DNA of 64,000 nt from the NCBI GenBank assembly GCA_963924555.1, contig OZ004585.1:4043488-4107487 (forward strand). Direction: 5' to 3'. Source of the DNA: Crambe crambe. Its lineage: Eukaryota > Porifera > Demospongiae > Poecilosclerida > Crambeidae. Both the position numbers and the translations under genes were made by a program. This document shows positions 56,101-64,000 of the stretch, in pieces (the first letter of the stretch is position 1; the number at the start of each line of letters is the position of its first letter). Below the pieces are notes generated by a model, which was not told the DNA's origin, did no database searches, and saw nothing but the letters and a program-made list of their open reading frames with translations.

Positions 56101-58286
56101 CGTGTAGGTACCTGGCGAACAGAGAAATCTTACACAAAATAAGAAAGAGGGTGAAAGGCAAGGTATTTAGCGCAGCAATAATTATGATTATAAGTGAAAA
56201 GGCTCAATGACCTATAGCTGTAGTAGTTTATCATGTCAGTTTAGTCAATTTACTGTTGCTATGGAAGAAAAACATGGAAACAGGTAACTGAAAAGTTTTA
56301 TGGCACTCCTACTACTAAAATAGAAGTCTAGCTGCCTTACTTTTGGTATAAAATGAAAGATACTAGTTGACCGTATGTACTCAAGTAGTTTTAATTTTGT
56401 GCAGGGCTGGAGATGGCATGCCATTTGCCATTGATGGTGTAAGAAGCCATTTCACTATGTTGTTGTTCTTATATGATGAAATGAGATACCTTCTTGTATC
56501 AGGGGCAGGAAAGGATACACTGGGGCAGCTTTACTCTTCATCTTGATCCCCCAAAACAAGTATATCACAACAAATCGCTCGATGAATTGAATGTTCAGCA
56601 GTGCACTATCAGTACTTGTTATTATCATTTTTTTGCCTCGGCACCGAAGTGCCGAGGTGCAGTGCTGGGATCGACTATGCGTGGTACGTACGTACATCTT
56701 AATAGTAGCACACTGCGCGTTCATGTACACCCACGCAATACATTGCATGCGCATGTGCAATTAAAAAAAAATGGAGTAGGCCTAGCCACTATAGATTTAC
56801 ACATAGAAATCTCAGAGAATCGATCGAGAGACAGCGAGAAAGTAACGGACAGTAACAGCAGAGACGACAGTCCAGGCGATACATGTATGTGCATCCTACA
56901 GGCCACGCCAGGCAACACTCAACAGGAAAGGCTTAGAGCGTGAGAGAACACCGACTACATGCCAGAAAGTAACAGCAGAGACAACAGTCTAGTTAAAGCC
57001 AGGATTATCAGAAAGTAACAGCAGAGACAACAGTCTATATCTAAGAAAGCCAGGACCACTGAGAGAACGATTACGAGCCAGAGGCGACCACATGTGATCA
57101 GCTAGACATCAGGAAAGGCAAGAACAATGAAATCAAAGACTATACAGGCCTTGCATGGAAGTGAGCATTTGAGAAGGGCACTGAGACACAAGTAAATTCA
57201 TCACAGGAATTGACATTTGAATCATCTGACTTATTTAACATAGACCCTTCAAATTTGAATTTCAACAGTGTCATTGTTCCATATAGCTAGCTACCAGTGC
57301 CGAGGCATAAGTCTTTTTAAAGACTAACTTGTTATTATAACATGAAAGGAAATATGTGTAAAGTGACAGTATTAGTTGCTACATTATAGTATCCTTCTTT
57401 ACTATAGCTTTTCTTGACAGCCAGCCATGGGTAATCTGAAGAAACAGTAACATTGATATTTTTTTTTACAGGCACCTTTAAAAAGTACATATGAATGATC
57501 ACTACCTAACAGATTAGTGGAAAAAAAAGAGACTATACTTTTAATATCCAAGCTCCAGAGGTCCACAAAGTCGAACTACCATTGTTACTCGCAATTATAC
57601 CCTCTAACACTTGAGAAATCAGCCTTTTTAAGAACTTGCTTGTTTAGCAATATACTAGCCCACTCTTTGCATTCTTTAAACTTACCAATTGGCTATAGTT
57701 TAGCAGAAATTTGGCACACTACTTCTCCTCCCCTGTTTGTTTGGGGCAATTTAGCATGAATAGCTGCCTACACGGATGTCAGTATTGTCGTTATGGGCGC
57801 ACGTGACCTGTTTCCAATCCTGTGTACGTAGTCTAGTATATCTATGGTCGCTCACTGTCAAATATTGCACATTGCCCTAGTCTTAGTACTTACTGCCATC
57901 ATAGAATGATAGTTTAGTGAGGCCGGTAGGACACCTCATTTTGCAATGTTGACAACCTTTACTTATCACATCAAAATCAATCATGCGCGTGCATTAGTTC
58001 CATAACTGTGTATACTTCTATTAAATGTCTGTCTGCATGCTGAGCATGTACTCCTAAAATCCCATGTGGATTATTTGGCATACAAGAGGTTTCCATTTGT
58101 GCACATCCACACATTATCTGTTCACAATATCTATTCAAGCATGAATTCAGTGTTTAATATCTTACTTCTTGATATGATCCCACCATCTCTACATATATCT
58201 TCCAGTCCACATCCATAAGCAAAGGAAGCGATAGTTCCCTGAAGTAGCAATATTGACGTCCACACAAACATCTTAGCTATCTGCAT
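34404..58286 (-). CDS. Locus B: Ig - TM - NHL propeller receptor (predicted, 681 aa)
   Basis: Six exons in transcript order: signal peptide 58166-58286, Ig1 37635-37898, Ig2 37139-37564, Thr stalk 35904-35939, TM plus linker 35381-35824, NHL 34404-35158. All junctions are AG/GT and phase 1, and the lengths sum to 2046 nt with no internal stop. Predicted protein: a signal peptide of ~22 residues, two Ig-like domains, a short Thr stalk, one TM helix, a ~110-residue Gly/His/Glu-rich linker, and a C-terminal six-blade NHL beta-propeller in the cytoplasm. NHL propellers bind protein or RNA partners in TRIM-NHL proteins. Weak points: the 20-kb first intron, so the signal exon could belong to another gene, and the linker-NHL join. 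If read through, the linker exon stops at TGA 35358. Without that join the NHL exon would lack an N-terminal half. Paralogous to locus A in its first exons. Confidence 0.65.
35381..35824 (-). CDS. Locus B TM and Gly/His-rich linker exon
   Basis: Phase 1-1 exon of 444 nt: DSRGGIPPGEIAG, TM helix IVIGVVITLTLIIGILIIIT, stop-transfer WKWMRGD, then a low-complexity Gly/His/Glu linker with a 27-bp tandem unit (EHGGGDGAE repeated). The donor GTAATT at 35380 follows QDKK. If that donor is not used the frame ends at TGA 35358. Confidence 0.7.
35904..35939 (-). CDS. Locus B Thr stalk micro-exon
   Basis: 36 nt, phase 1-1: DTFMTTFATTTT. Flanked by AAAG and GTATAA. It corresponds to the Thr-rich stalk exon of locus A (8641-8721). 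Confidence 0.5.
35958..36055. repeat. (GAAA)n-like purine tract
   Basis: An imperfect GAAA/AGAAA run, followed at 36111-36128 by a run of 18 C. In a locus B intron. Confidence 0.8.
36129..37138. other. Locus B intron, no feature seen
   Basis: The intron between the Ig2 and stalk exons. It contains a diverged piece of the repeat seen at 52.0-53.1 kb (GGCTTATCTAAATGGATTGT near 36278). Otherwise nothing recognised. Confidence 0.5.
37139..37564 (-). CDS. Locus B Ig2 exon
   Basis: 426 nt, phase 1-1, intact. Contains ATVNDNVSIDTRIKF, DREQVYLCSNLITFSTQLC, IEPNVTLCKYDM and SDIGMYNITVEFEND. Several cysteines and NXT/NXS sites. It is the intact version of the frameshifted exon in locus A. Confidence 0.85.
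37635..37898 (-). CDS. Locus B Ig1 exon
   Basis: 264 nt, phase 1-1: AVDPFSDIQVSARCSGPDAS, SSSWFIRRYMNGNDS, EGTYHCGVDNN. Ig-like with a Cys-Trp-Cys core. Equal in length to the locus A Ig1 exon. Confidence 0.85.
37899..39700. other. Locus B large intron, first part
   Basis: Non-coding, AT-rich. No recognised element. Confidence 0.5.
39701..39775. repeat. Perfect-stem hairpin
   Basis: Arms AGTCTCGTTCCCAGATCGCT and the inverse (one mismatch) around an A/T-rich inner stem (TTTTTCTCCCT) and a 12-nt loop. Same style as 26596-26648. Confidence 0.75.
40724..40815 (+). repeat. Dispersed repeat R2, copy 1
   Basis: GAGCTGACTCTCAGGTCATG through to CTCCAAAATGCCCCAGGC. Also at 52380-52470 and 55325-55412 in the same orientation. 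Confidence 0.75.
40944..42628 (+). mobile_element. Foldback-like element FB1, left arm with minisatellite
   Basis: 40944-41600 (starting CCCGTGTTGAACTTTGC) is the inverse of 47926-48518. It continues into a minisatellite at 41600-42628 with ~45-bp units (CCACATGACTACAAAGCCCA, ACATATATCAGACTGCCAG). Within it a ~230-bp higher-order unit is repeated about three times (41640-42320). The terminal arm is rich in CGCG-type words; a C run lies at 41161-41179. Confidence 0.75.
42629..43115. repeat. 487-bp near-perfect palindrome
   Basis: Arms of ~235 bp (ACAAGTGAATGCAAAAATTT ... GAGTGAAGTAGGAATAGTAT) are almost identical inverted, with a centre of only ~15 bp near 42870. No coding. A MITE-like foldback directly abutting the minisatellite. 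Confidence 0.9.
43185..43846 (+). mobile_element. 662-bp TIR element G, copy 1
   Basis: Ends GTGACCGGCTCTGGGAAAAC and the inverse. AATT on both sides may be the target duplication. Inverted copy at 44985-45649. A diverged related segment lies near 39960-40120. No coding. Confidence 0.8.
44071..44984 (+). mobile_element. Foldback-like element FB2, left arm with minisatellite
   Basis: Starts CCCGTGTTGAACTTTGCGCG; 44071-44500 is the inverse of 50530-50947. Then comes minisatellite 44500-44984 with units ATGTTGGGCTTTGTGGTCAT, inverted relative to the FB1 left arm. Confidence 0.75.
44985..45649 (-). mobile_element. 665-bp TIR element G, copy 2 (inverted)
   Basis: Reverse complement of 43185-43846 with few differences. 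Inserted at the end of the FB2 minisatellite. Flanks TGATATA and AAATTTA show no clear duplication. Confidence 0.8.
45655..46134. repeat. Tandem duplication of a 240-bp MITE-A end
   Basis: 45655-45894 and 45895-46134 are nearly identical (ATCAGAGAGTGCGGTAGCAC ... TTCTTCTTCTTCTCTAT); the main difference is AATAATAG versus AACAAAAG. Confidence 0.9.
46135..47810. repeat. Tandem pair of ~850-bp MITE-A plus foldback units
   Basis: 46135-46986 and 46987-47810 each run: ATT-rich tract, CTTAGACAACCATATCTCTC, GAGTCGATGAAAAAGGAGAC, the ACGCATGCGCATG block, then a complete foldback MITE (46676-46986 and 47525-47810). This is a segmental tandem duplication with small differences. Confidence 0.75.
47811..48518 (-). 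mobile_element. Foldback-like element FB1, right arm
   Basis: A short minisatellite (47815-47925, GTTGGGCTTTGTAGTCATG) is followed by the inverse of 40944-41600, ending GTTTAACACGGG. Confidence 0.75.
48519..49688. other. Intron stretch with CACGCCC-rich repeat remnants
   Basis: Near 49050-49210 several CACGCCC/CCACGCCC words cluster (AAGCCACGCCCCCTT, TCACGCCCCTGTACCACG), and CGGGACGGGACAG/GACTGTCCCGG words follow at 49475-49530. They look like decayed repeats. No gene seen. Confidence 0.4.
49689..50015. mobile_element. 327-bp MITE with ~32-bp TIRs
   Basis: Ends GGCCACTATTTATAGAAT and the inverse, continuing as TTTCCTGTCCA. TTA on both sides may be a 3-bp duplication. The centre carries the hairpin CTAGTCTCGCGCCCCGCGAG. 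Confidence 0.75.
50240..50947 (-). mobile_element. Foldback-like element FB2, right arm
   Basis: A minisatellite (50242-50530, CATGACTACAAAGCCCAACA) is followed by the inverse of 44071-44500, ending GTTTAACATGGG. Confidence 0.75.
50948..51970. other. Non-coding stretch with one unrecognised 65-codon ORF
   Basis: The frame at 51063-51260 (HRKIFKHMEGLFKKVMMHAY ... SPSVQAESTSGESGH) ends at TGA and has no recognised motif. Weak. Nothing else seen. Confidence 0.35.
51971..53130 (+). repeat. Cluster of diverged repeat R3 units, with R2 copy 2
   Basis: The unit GGCTTATCTAAGTGGATTGT ... GTGCTTGTGGTAAGTATTTA ... ACATGACTCTTGTCTCTGAC ... GAATACTTGCTTGCTCGCT recurs about four times (starting ~51975, 52145, 52575, 52890) and again at 55765-56030. 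An R2 copy sits at 52380-52470. Confidence 0.7.
53296..53822 (+). repeat. MITE-A copy
   Basis: Begins TATCAGAGAGAGCGG and contains the GTTCCCCCACTTAGACTTAA, CTTCTTAGACAACCATA and CTCGACCTCCAAGTATAG blocks shared with 7.4-8.0 kb and 45.7-46.6 kb. Diverged from the others. Confidence 0.65.
53823..54597. other. Non-coding stretch
   Basis: Pyrimidine-rich segment near 54040-54250 and a G run at 54277-54283. No gene recognised. Confidence 0.5.
54598..54720 (+). mobile_element. Helitron-like repeat H, truncated diverged copy
   Basis: TTTTGTCTCGGCATCTGAGT then GCTGAGACACAGTGCTG is a diverged version of the left-end hairpin of repeat H. The right end is missing; a C-rich tract follows. Confidence 0.4.
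54721..55324. other. Non-coding stretch
   Basis: AT-rich, no recognised gene or repeat. R2 copy 3 follows at 55325-55412. Confidence 0.5.
55413..55750. mobile_element. 338-bp MITE with 5-bp target duplication, inserted in R2
   Basis: Ends CAGGGGCGGATCCAGGGA and the inverse (CCCTTGGATCTGCCCCTG); flanked by CATAT on both sides (55408-55412 and 55751-55755). It splits an R2 copy whose undisrupted form is at 40800-40815 and 52455-52470. It also contains three GCGAAGGTTAGCTAGTTA-like units. Confidence 0.8.
56032..57846. mobile_element. 1.8-kb TIR element with CATAGATATA ends, inserted in R3
   Basis: Ends CATAGATATACTAGACTACG and the inverse, continuing as GGATTGGAAACAGG, as in the 10.6-16.2 kb family. 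The flanks GTCACTC and GTCGCTC are a 7-bp duplication with one mismatch. Undisrupted relatives of the target lie at 52308 and 53097 (ACTTGCTTGCTCGCTCGCTG). Contains repeat H copy 3. No transposase frame. Confidence 0.8.
56630..57334 (+). mobile_element. Helitron-like repeat H, copy 3 (nested)
   Basis: Left hairpin TTTTTGCCTCGGCACCGAAG; right end CAGTGCCGAGGCATAAGTCT, then TTTTAAAGACTAACTTGTTA. The interior differs from copies 1 and 2 (AGTAACAGCAGAGACRACAG repeated at 56850-57035), while the ends are conserved. Confidence 0.65.
58166..58286 (-). CDS. Signal-peptide exon (locus B first coding exon)
   Basis: ATG at 58284-58286, then MQIAKMFVWTSILLLQGTIA and SFAYGCGLEDICRDGG; donor GTAAGA leaves phase 1. 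A hydrophobic h-region and SFA-YG cleavage-type site make a good secretory signal. In-frame ATGs further upstream exist (58374), but the h-region favours this one. It pairs with the locus A exon at 2921. Its link to the Ig exons 20 kb away is inferred from homology, strand and phase. Confidence 0.7.
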
Positions 58287-60447
58287 TGAAACGAATGAAA
58301 AAATATAATACAGTGCTTTACAGGTTGGTTGGCACTCTGCTGACTTTCCACTCATCAGTTGTAGTTGTATAAACATCTAGACTTGGTGGGTAAAGTAATT
58401 GTCTAATGGCAGGTGTGCAGCTGCACTAGATTATTCATAGTAGTACAACTGGTGAGAGAAGAGCAGAGCTTGCAAAGCACTGCATATAAAGTTCAAACTC
58501 CAACACACTATCTTTGAAGTGACTGCTCCCCAAAAAAGTGCTTAGGCCCTTCATGGAAGTTGCAAGTTAGCTGCAATTGTAACTCCCTACCGGTATGTTT
58601 GATGTGTGTTTGTATAATGCACAATAGAGAGTTTGTATAGTTACAACTGCCAACTTGTAGATAATATTCCCTTTTACAGTAGTTTGCAGAACAGTTGTCA
58701 TGCATAAGGCAGAGATAGGCAGTGGCTCTGGAGTAGCTAGTGGCTAAGAACAATAGGGCTATGAAAACATTTTATTGTTCCCCAGCCACAAATACTTCAA
58801 AGCCACCACCTATCCCTGCCTGATGCATGACAACTGTTCTGCAAACTACTGTATGTTCAGAAGTGTCTACTTAGATCACTGTTAGTGGTTCCACTTAGAG
58901 ACCACTTAGAGACCTGTGGTTGTCATAAGACTATACACAGTTTGTACTAGTCAGTTAGACCACTTATACTGTAAGTATAGGTTCGCCTCAGTATCTTTTG
59001 TAAACAGAGTAGCCACTCACTGGAGTGAGGGGAGGGGGAGGGGGGGGGGGGGCAAATATAACCTTGGATAAGTACTTACAGTTGCATGGATTCATACACT
59101 GAAATCAGTTAGTAATTTGGAAGAATATTGCATGGATTACTTAAAGACAGTTCAACACACATAGATGAAACTTTGTACAAGGATAGCAAGATTTTTAAGG
59201 ATGGTGGAATGCTGAAGGTAGTGGTCGCATAATGGTGTCACTACTTTCAGCCTTTAGATCATACACTGGATGGCTTCCTTCTTAATTAGTGGTTTCTTTC
59301 ACTAACTTGCACTATGTTTAGAGCAAATAAAGTTATTTTTAGCCAGATTTCACTCTTTGAACTTGGGATATCTCAAATCCACAATTAGATGTTACTCAGT
59401 TGTTGGGTTTTGGGACTGTTATGGGTTTTGAGGATATGTATTAAAACCAAAATTTCTATTATCATTGCCTTTGGTAAATGCAATATGATCGTTGGTTTCT
59501 TTCACTGTGAAGTTTTAACCTTGTAATCGTAAGCTTCTTGCTTTAGCTACTTCATTCCTAACTTAAAGTGACAGGTGTGGAATGAAATATACTGGAATGA
59601 ATACTGGGATTTAAATGGACACACTCTTTGCTTTCCAAGCTTTCTATCAGTAATATCACATGGGGTATTAAATCTGTTATTGCTAGCAACCATTATGTTG
59701 TAAATTATTGCATGTATATAGCAGGTGTTTGTTGTAGCTAGCTTCTATTGTTCTTATTGTCATAATAGGGCATTTCATCGTTAATGTGCCTAGTGATCAT
59801 AAACATGCAACCAGATTAATAAAATGTGGGAAAGTGTGTAAGACATGATGCTGGTTTGTCTGTTTACTATAGCTACGTATATAAGTTAGCTCAGAGAGAG
59901 TATGATCAGGAGGGATGGCATGGATGTCTACTGTCAGCAACTCCTGGCTTCAAGACAGTGCAGTAGGACTAGAGTATGAAGAGCAGAAGACTGGTTGAAG
60001 CCGGGCTACATATTATAGTACATACAAAAAGTCATAGCAAGTTGTGTGTTCGTCTCCTGAAAATAATAGCGATTGATAGGCCTGTTATATAGCTAATAGC
60101 TAGTTCTTTTGTGTTTCAACCTCCAAAAATTCTCCAAAAGTGTGCACTATAGCTATAGCAGATAAATCTCAATGTTAAATTTGTGAGAAAATCCAGTTTC
60201 ATTACTCTATGGTGCATATGGGGCCATCTATATGGAGAGTTATCTAGCATACAAGCATGCAATCTGGACAGTGTTAGTAGCTAGTATTAAGTCTTACGTA
60301 CCTATCCTGCGGATCGTAAAAGGTTGTCTTCGACTCGTTAACACCTATGTCAGCAGCAGATTACGAGTACCGGATGATAATGCTATTTGACCAACCATTC
60401 GATTATACAGCGCAGCGTTAGCTGTTCACTTGTGGCACAGAGGTTTT
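58287..60447. other. Intergenic stretch between locus B and the RTK
   Basis: Holds an inverted repeat at 58677-58857 (ACAGTAGTTTGCAGAACAGT and inverse) and a G-rich run at 59031-59052. No gene recognised in the remainder. Confidence 0.5.
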
Positions 60448-60592
60448 CAGGTTGGTTGACACAAAATTTGCCAACAGTGCAGAATTAAATTCGTGCTCGC
60501 TAAATTTAAGACCATTGTATTTGTATGACAGTATATTTTGCTCGCTTGAATTTATTTTGCACATGCGCAAATTCTACTGGTCAACCAACCTG
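60448..60592. mobile_element. 145-bp MITE
   Basis: Ends CAGGTTGGTTGAC and GTCAACCAACCTG are perfect 13-bp inverted repeats. No clear target duplication. Interior AT-rich. Confidence 0.7.
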
Positions 60593-60943
60593 AACCGCAT
60601 GCACGCATGAGCGTTCAATGAAGTTCATCACGCTTGACCTTTTTTGGACAACCGACTTGCAGATAGGTGTAGACTCTTGCTAGCTAACTGGCAATAGCTA
60701 CTTAGCTAGCTATGTGGTTTATTTTCGTGAAGACACTCATTCAAGCATTCTGGAAAGGGGCTTTATTAGAGTCCTTCCGTATACTGGCACCACAGATTAT
60801 TGTCAATATAAAAATGGTAGTTAATAATATTAATTCACTGTACAGTACATTAGGCCAATATTATTATATATTAAAAATGCATGTATGATGCATGTTTTGC
60901 ATAAACACACTAGCTAATTTAATGAGTAAAAAGTTTCTGCATA

Positions 60944-60949
60944 TTTATT
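60944..60949 (-). terminator. Poly(A) signal of the RTK gene
   Basis: AATAAA on the minus strand, 22 nt beyond the stop codon at 60971-60973. Confidence 0.6.
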
Positions 60950-60970
60950 ATGGCAATTAATTTGCCTCAG

Positions 60971-63900
60971 TCAGATCTCGAGTTTATTAGTCTGAGAAAA
61001 TGCTGCAAAATCGAGGTATCCAGCCACTCTTTCCAGTAATGAGTTGATTTTGTGCACCAAATCTTCAAAACAGGGTCTTTTTTCAGGTTCCTCATTCCAG
61101 CATTGAGTAATCAAATTATACCTACAAGAATAATGATAGTAGTAAATTTATGCAATGCCCAATTTGAAACATCTCATCATGAAAGGGGAGCAATGCCCCA
61201 ACCATAGGGGGAGCTTCCCTTGACAATCATGTGAGATATGTATACGACTCCTTACCGAAATGGGCATAATGCTTATTATAGTAATGCATGGCTGAATAGC
61301 AATACTGATAACCCTATAGGATCATGTTCCATGAGGAAAGCTTTGCACTCACACTTGATGTGTGCAACCAGCATTATTGGGTTTCTCCAGCCTCCCTCCA
61401 TTCTGGAGAAATGTGACCAGAGAAAATGGATCAATGACAGGATAAGGGGTGTGGCCAAGACTGAATATTTCCCAACAAGTTACTCCAAATGACCACTGAG
61501 TAAAGAGATAAATATAATACAATCAAATTATCAGAGAGTGCGGTAGTAGGATTAGTCTGGAATGGGTGTGGTTCTCTCATTAGAACAATACAAACTAGAC
61601 TCTCTGTATCTCTTCTATTCTTGCTACAGGCTCAACTAAACTGTTTACATTGGGAAAAAATGCAGAAGATGGTATGTCCCCACAAACTCCTCCAGAACAG
61701 CGTCAACAATCAGCATCAGGCATCTAAATCTAAATTTTTTATGATTCGTTCATCATCATCATCATCATCAGATTCAAAGGCTGTAACTTCATGATCCTTT
61801 GACATACGACAATCGAATTCATATCAACTTGTGCAGTTATAGCCACACAATGTGCTTTTACCATCGTTAGCTATCCACAGTTTTCCTCCAAAATAATCAG
61901 TCATATTGAACGATTTTTCATTATAAACGATACTATGTAAGCCATTTTGAAATTAATGACATCATTAATTTTTATCACACACGCTTTTGTCATGATCACG
62001 CGTGTGCCACCCAGAAAAGTAAGTAAACAAACAAGTGAAAGGAACAAAATTTATGCTAGCTAAATAAAAAGGGGTTAGCTATAGTCTGTACTTTTTACCT
62101 ATAGCAGTTTCAAAGTATGCTGCCTTTAATAATAATAATCCCTACATCACTGCCTAAACCAAGCAGAACTTTTACACTGACATGAACAGCTTGGTGGGAG
62201 GCAGTGATGTAGGGATTATTATTAAGGGCAGCGTAATTTGAAACTGCTATAGACTAACCTTACATGGACTTTCTATTTTTTTTCCTTTCATTATAATAAT
62301 GCCTACACTTAGGTATTGCATTTCATAATTATTGCCCCCATTAGGTAAATACTATTTTATATATTTTACCTAATGGGGGCAATATGAAATGCAATACCTA
62401 AGTACATGTACAATATAATATTGCATGCTAGCTAATTGCATGCTAATTAAATAGGATGCTTGCAACAAATCATCGTCTTGAATTTTACTCACTACATCAG
62501 TCTTCTCAGAGAATATCCCATCAATAATACTTTCCAAGGCCATCCACTTGATCGGGAGTTTCACTGAGGTCTCCTCCCCTTGTCTGAAATAATTAGTAGT
62601 GCATATTTCTTCACTGAGGCCGAAATCCCCCACCTTGATCAAAAACTGCTCATCAATCCTGTTATCATTATAATAATAATTATGTGCATAATAATAATAA
62701 TTATGGCCTATCATTAGAGGGAAGGGAGAGAAATAATTATTTTAATAAATTTGGGGTTGAGGGTTTAAACGAATTAAAATCCTTAACTCTTCTTTCCTCA
62801 AGCTGTATATTATGGGGTTATGCCCCCTTCTAGGCTTCTACCTTCCCATCCCCATGCAGTTTTAGCTATGTATCGTACATGCAGTTTCGAGCTGCCAAGT
62901 CCCTATGTACAAACTTCTGTTTGGCAAGGTAACTCATTCCCTTAGCAACCTGAAGACACATTGACAACAGCTTTCTTTGGGAATCTTCGATCTTATGGAA
63001 ATATGAAGAGAAAAAATTTGTAATAACATCAGTATATATCTTTATACCACTTCATCTCCAGCATCTTTTGCTATTGTAAGACATGATCTCTCCTTCTTTA
63101 AGTAAGTCAGGAGACTGCCATTTGCCATAAAGGGCATGACAACATATGGCCTTTCTCCAACGTCAATGCAAATTCCAATCAGATTCATCACATTTGGGTG
63201 GTTGAACTTCTTCATTCTTTCACTTTCTGCTATCAGATCTTCAATATTTTTAGCTGAATAGAAACCTGCGTAATGAATAAAATATGACAATATAGCTGGT
63301 CATCGCAACATGAAATTCCCTAATAGCTAATGCTGTCAGGTTCAACAGCAAAAGTAATAATTGTTACTACATGAAAACGTTATACCATTATACAGAATAG
63401 TATAAAATACATGAAAATTGTAAACAGGAATAAGCCTTACAGTATTATGTAGGTAAATGGATCAATAAGTTGATGACCATTATAAAAGGAATTATTTGAA
63501 GGATCCAGCAAAAAAGGGTAGCTAGCTACTGTTACTTTAGATAGGAAATTAATACTTTAACAATGAAAAGTATGCCATCACAAGGACATATTTCATCTCC
63601 TAAAAAGGTGCATGTAGCTATATCTCCAAAAGTATGTACATTTTTTTTTTACTTTTCAATGTCTTGACAGCTACAACTTCTGCTGTAGTCCTTCCTTGCC
63701 AGCTTGTGAGATAACTTTGATATACCAATCCAAACTCCCCTGTAATAGTATCTATGGATAAAAAACTCACACAAGAATATAATAAAGAGTAGCTGAATTT
63801 TTTTCAAAGGGATTCTTGTGGATGTGCACGCTATGTATGTTTGGAAAGTTGCTCATGGTTGTTAATTAGTTAATGTATACGAATGACATAATCTTCAGAG

Positions 63901-64000
63901 CCGACTATAAAGCTCTATATGTAGCCATAGCGATATTATTTGCATGCCAACTTAGCTAAATGCATTTAAAATATGTATACCTTGTCCTATGGTATGTCCT
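60971..64000 (-). CDS. Receptor tyrosine kinase, kinase domain (5' end outside window)
   Basis: Seven exons in transcript order: 64000-63981 (partial), 63751-63653, 63265-63048, 62991-62879, 62658-62493, 61495-61353, 61121-60971. All splice phases join (1,1,0,2,0,2), giving one frame. Motifs: P-loop GEFGLVY, VAVK lysine, alpha-C Glu in LIAESERM, hinge [15 protein letters not shown], catalytic [11 protein letters not shown], one activation-loop Tyr (TTNYFRQ), [32 protein letters not shown]. All catalytic residues are present. The tail after the kinase domain is ~20 residues ([13 protein letters not shown]) with no obvious phosphotyrosine motif. HRDLAARN and the WMALES box mark a tyrosine, not serine/threonine, kinase. 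The receptor ectodomain, TM and juxtamembrane parts lie beyond 64000. The subfamily cannot be named. Transcribed in the same direction as locus B, 2.7 kb upstream of it. Confidence 0.93.
61532..62105 (+). repeat. Dispersed repeat R1, copy 2, behind a MITE-A-like end
   Basis: 61532-61550 reads TCAGAGAGTGCGGTAGTAGG (MITE-A-type end); 61655-62105 then aligns with 2310-2805. Lies in the RTK intron between the DFG exon and the WSFG exon. Confidence 0.65.
62101..62250. repeat. 150-bp foldback repeat
   Basis: ATAGCAGTTTCAAA and inverse at the ends; arms of about 60 bp (AATAATAATCCCTACATCAC) around a ~30-bp loop. In an RTK intron. Confidence 0.8.
62308..62402. repeat. 95-bp hairpin repeat
   Basis: Arms of ~40 bp, CTTAGGTATTGCATTTCAT and ATTGCCCCCATTAGGTAAA, near-perfectly inverted around a short AT loop. 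In an RTK intron. Confidence 0.85.

Overview
The window looks like animal nuclear DNA, most likely from a demosponge. This is inferred from the intron-rich receptor tyrosine kinase (RTK), the Ig-domain receptors built from phase-1 exons, the AT-rich intergenic DNA full of TAGC runs, and the mixture of Ty3, DIRS-like and TIR elements. Species cannot be fixed from sequence alone. Real host coding sequence is a small fraction of the window; most of it is transposable elements inserted into one another.

Layout, left to right: (1) the 3' end of a Ty3/gypsy retrotransposon with its 3' LTR (1-2135). (2) Locus A on + (2921-9771): signal-peptide exon, Ig1, Ig2, Thr-rich stalk and TM exon. It has lost its in-frame ATG and carries a frameshift in Ig2, so it is probably a pseudogene. 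(3) A 5.65-kb TIR element (10589-16236) holding two inverted copies of a related 1.1-kb element; all three insertions have exact 7-bp target duplications. (4) Locus C on + (16307-19135): Ig exon with one frameshift, Thr stalk, a Cys-containing ectodomain, TM segment and a short tail with a YEEI motif. (5) A decayed DIRS-like retroelement (19466-23395). (6) A ~5.1-kb element with long TIRs (24684-29770) carrying two convergent fossils of a repeated cysteine-rich, PIN-like gene family. (7) Repeats, a possible tRNA-derived SINE and a Helitron-like copy (29.8-33.4 kb). (8) Locus B on - (34404-58286): signal peptide, Ig1, Ig2, Thr stalk, TM, Gly/His-rich linker and a six-blade NHL propeller. The six exons join in phase into one 681-codon frame. 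Its first intron would be 20 kb and is packed with repeats, including two interleaved foldback-like elements with minisatellite arms (40.9-50.9 kb). (9) The 3' part of an RTK gene on - (60971-64000), with an almost complete kinase domain in seven exons.

A, B and C share exon types and intron phase, so they look like paralogous cell-surface receptors without kinase domains lying next to a true RTK. The most interesting prediction is locus B: an extracellular Ig module joined through one TM helix to a cytoplasmic NHL propeller. The joins are inferred from splice signals and phase; no transcript evidence is available here.
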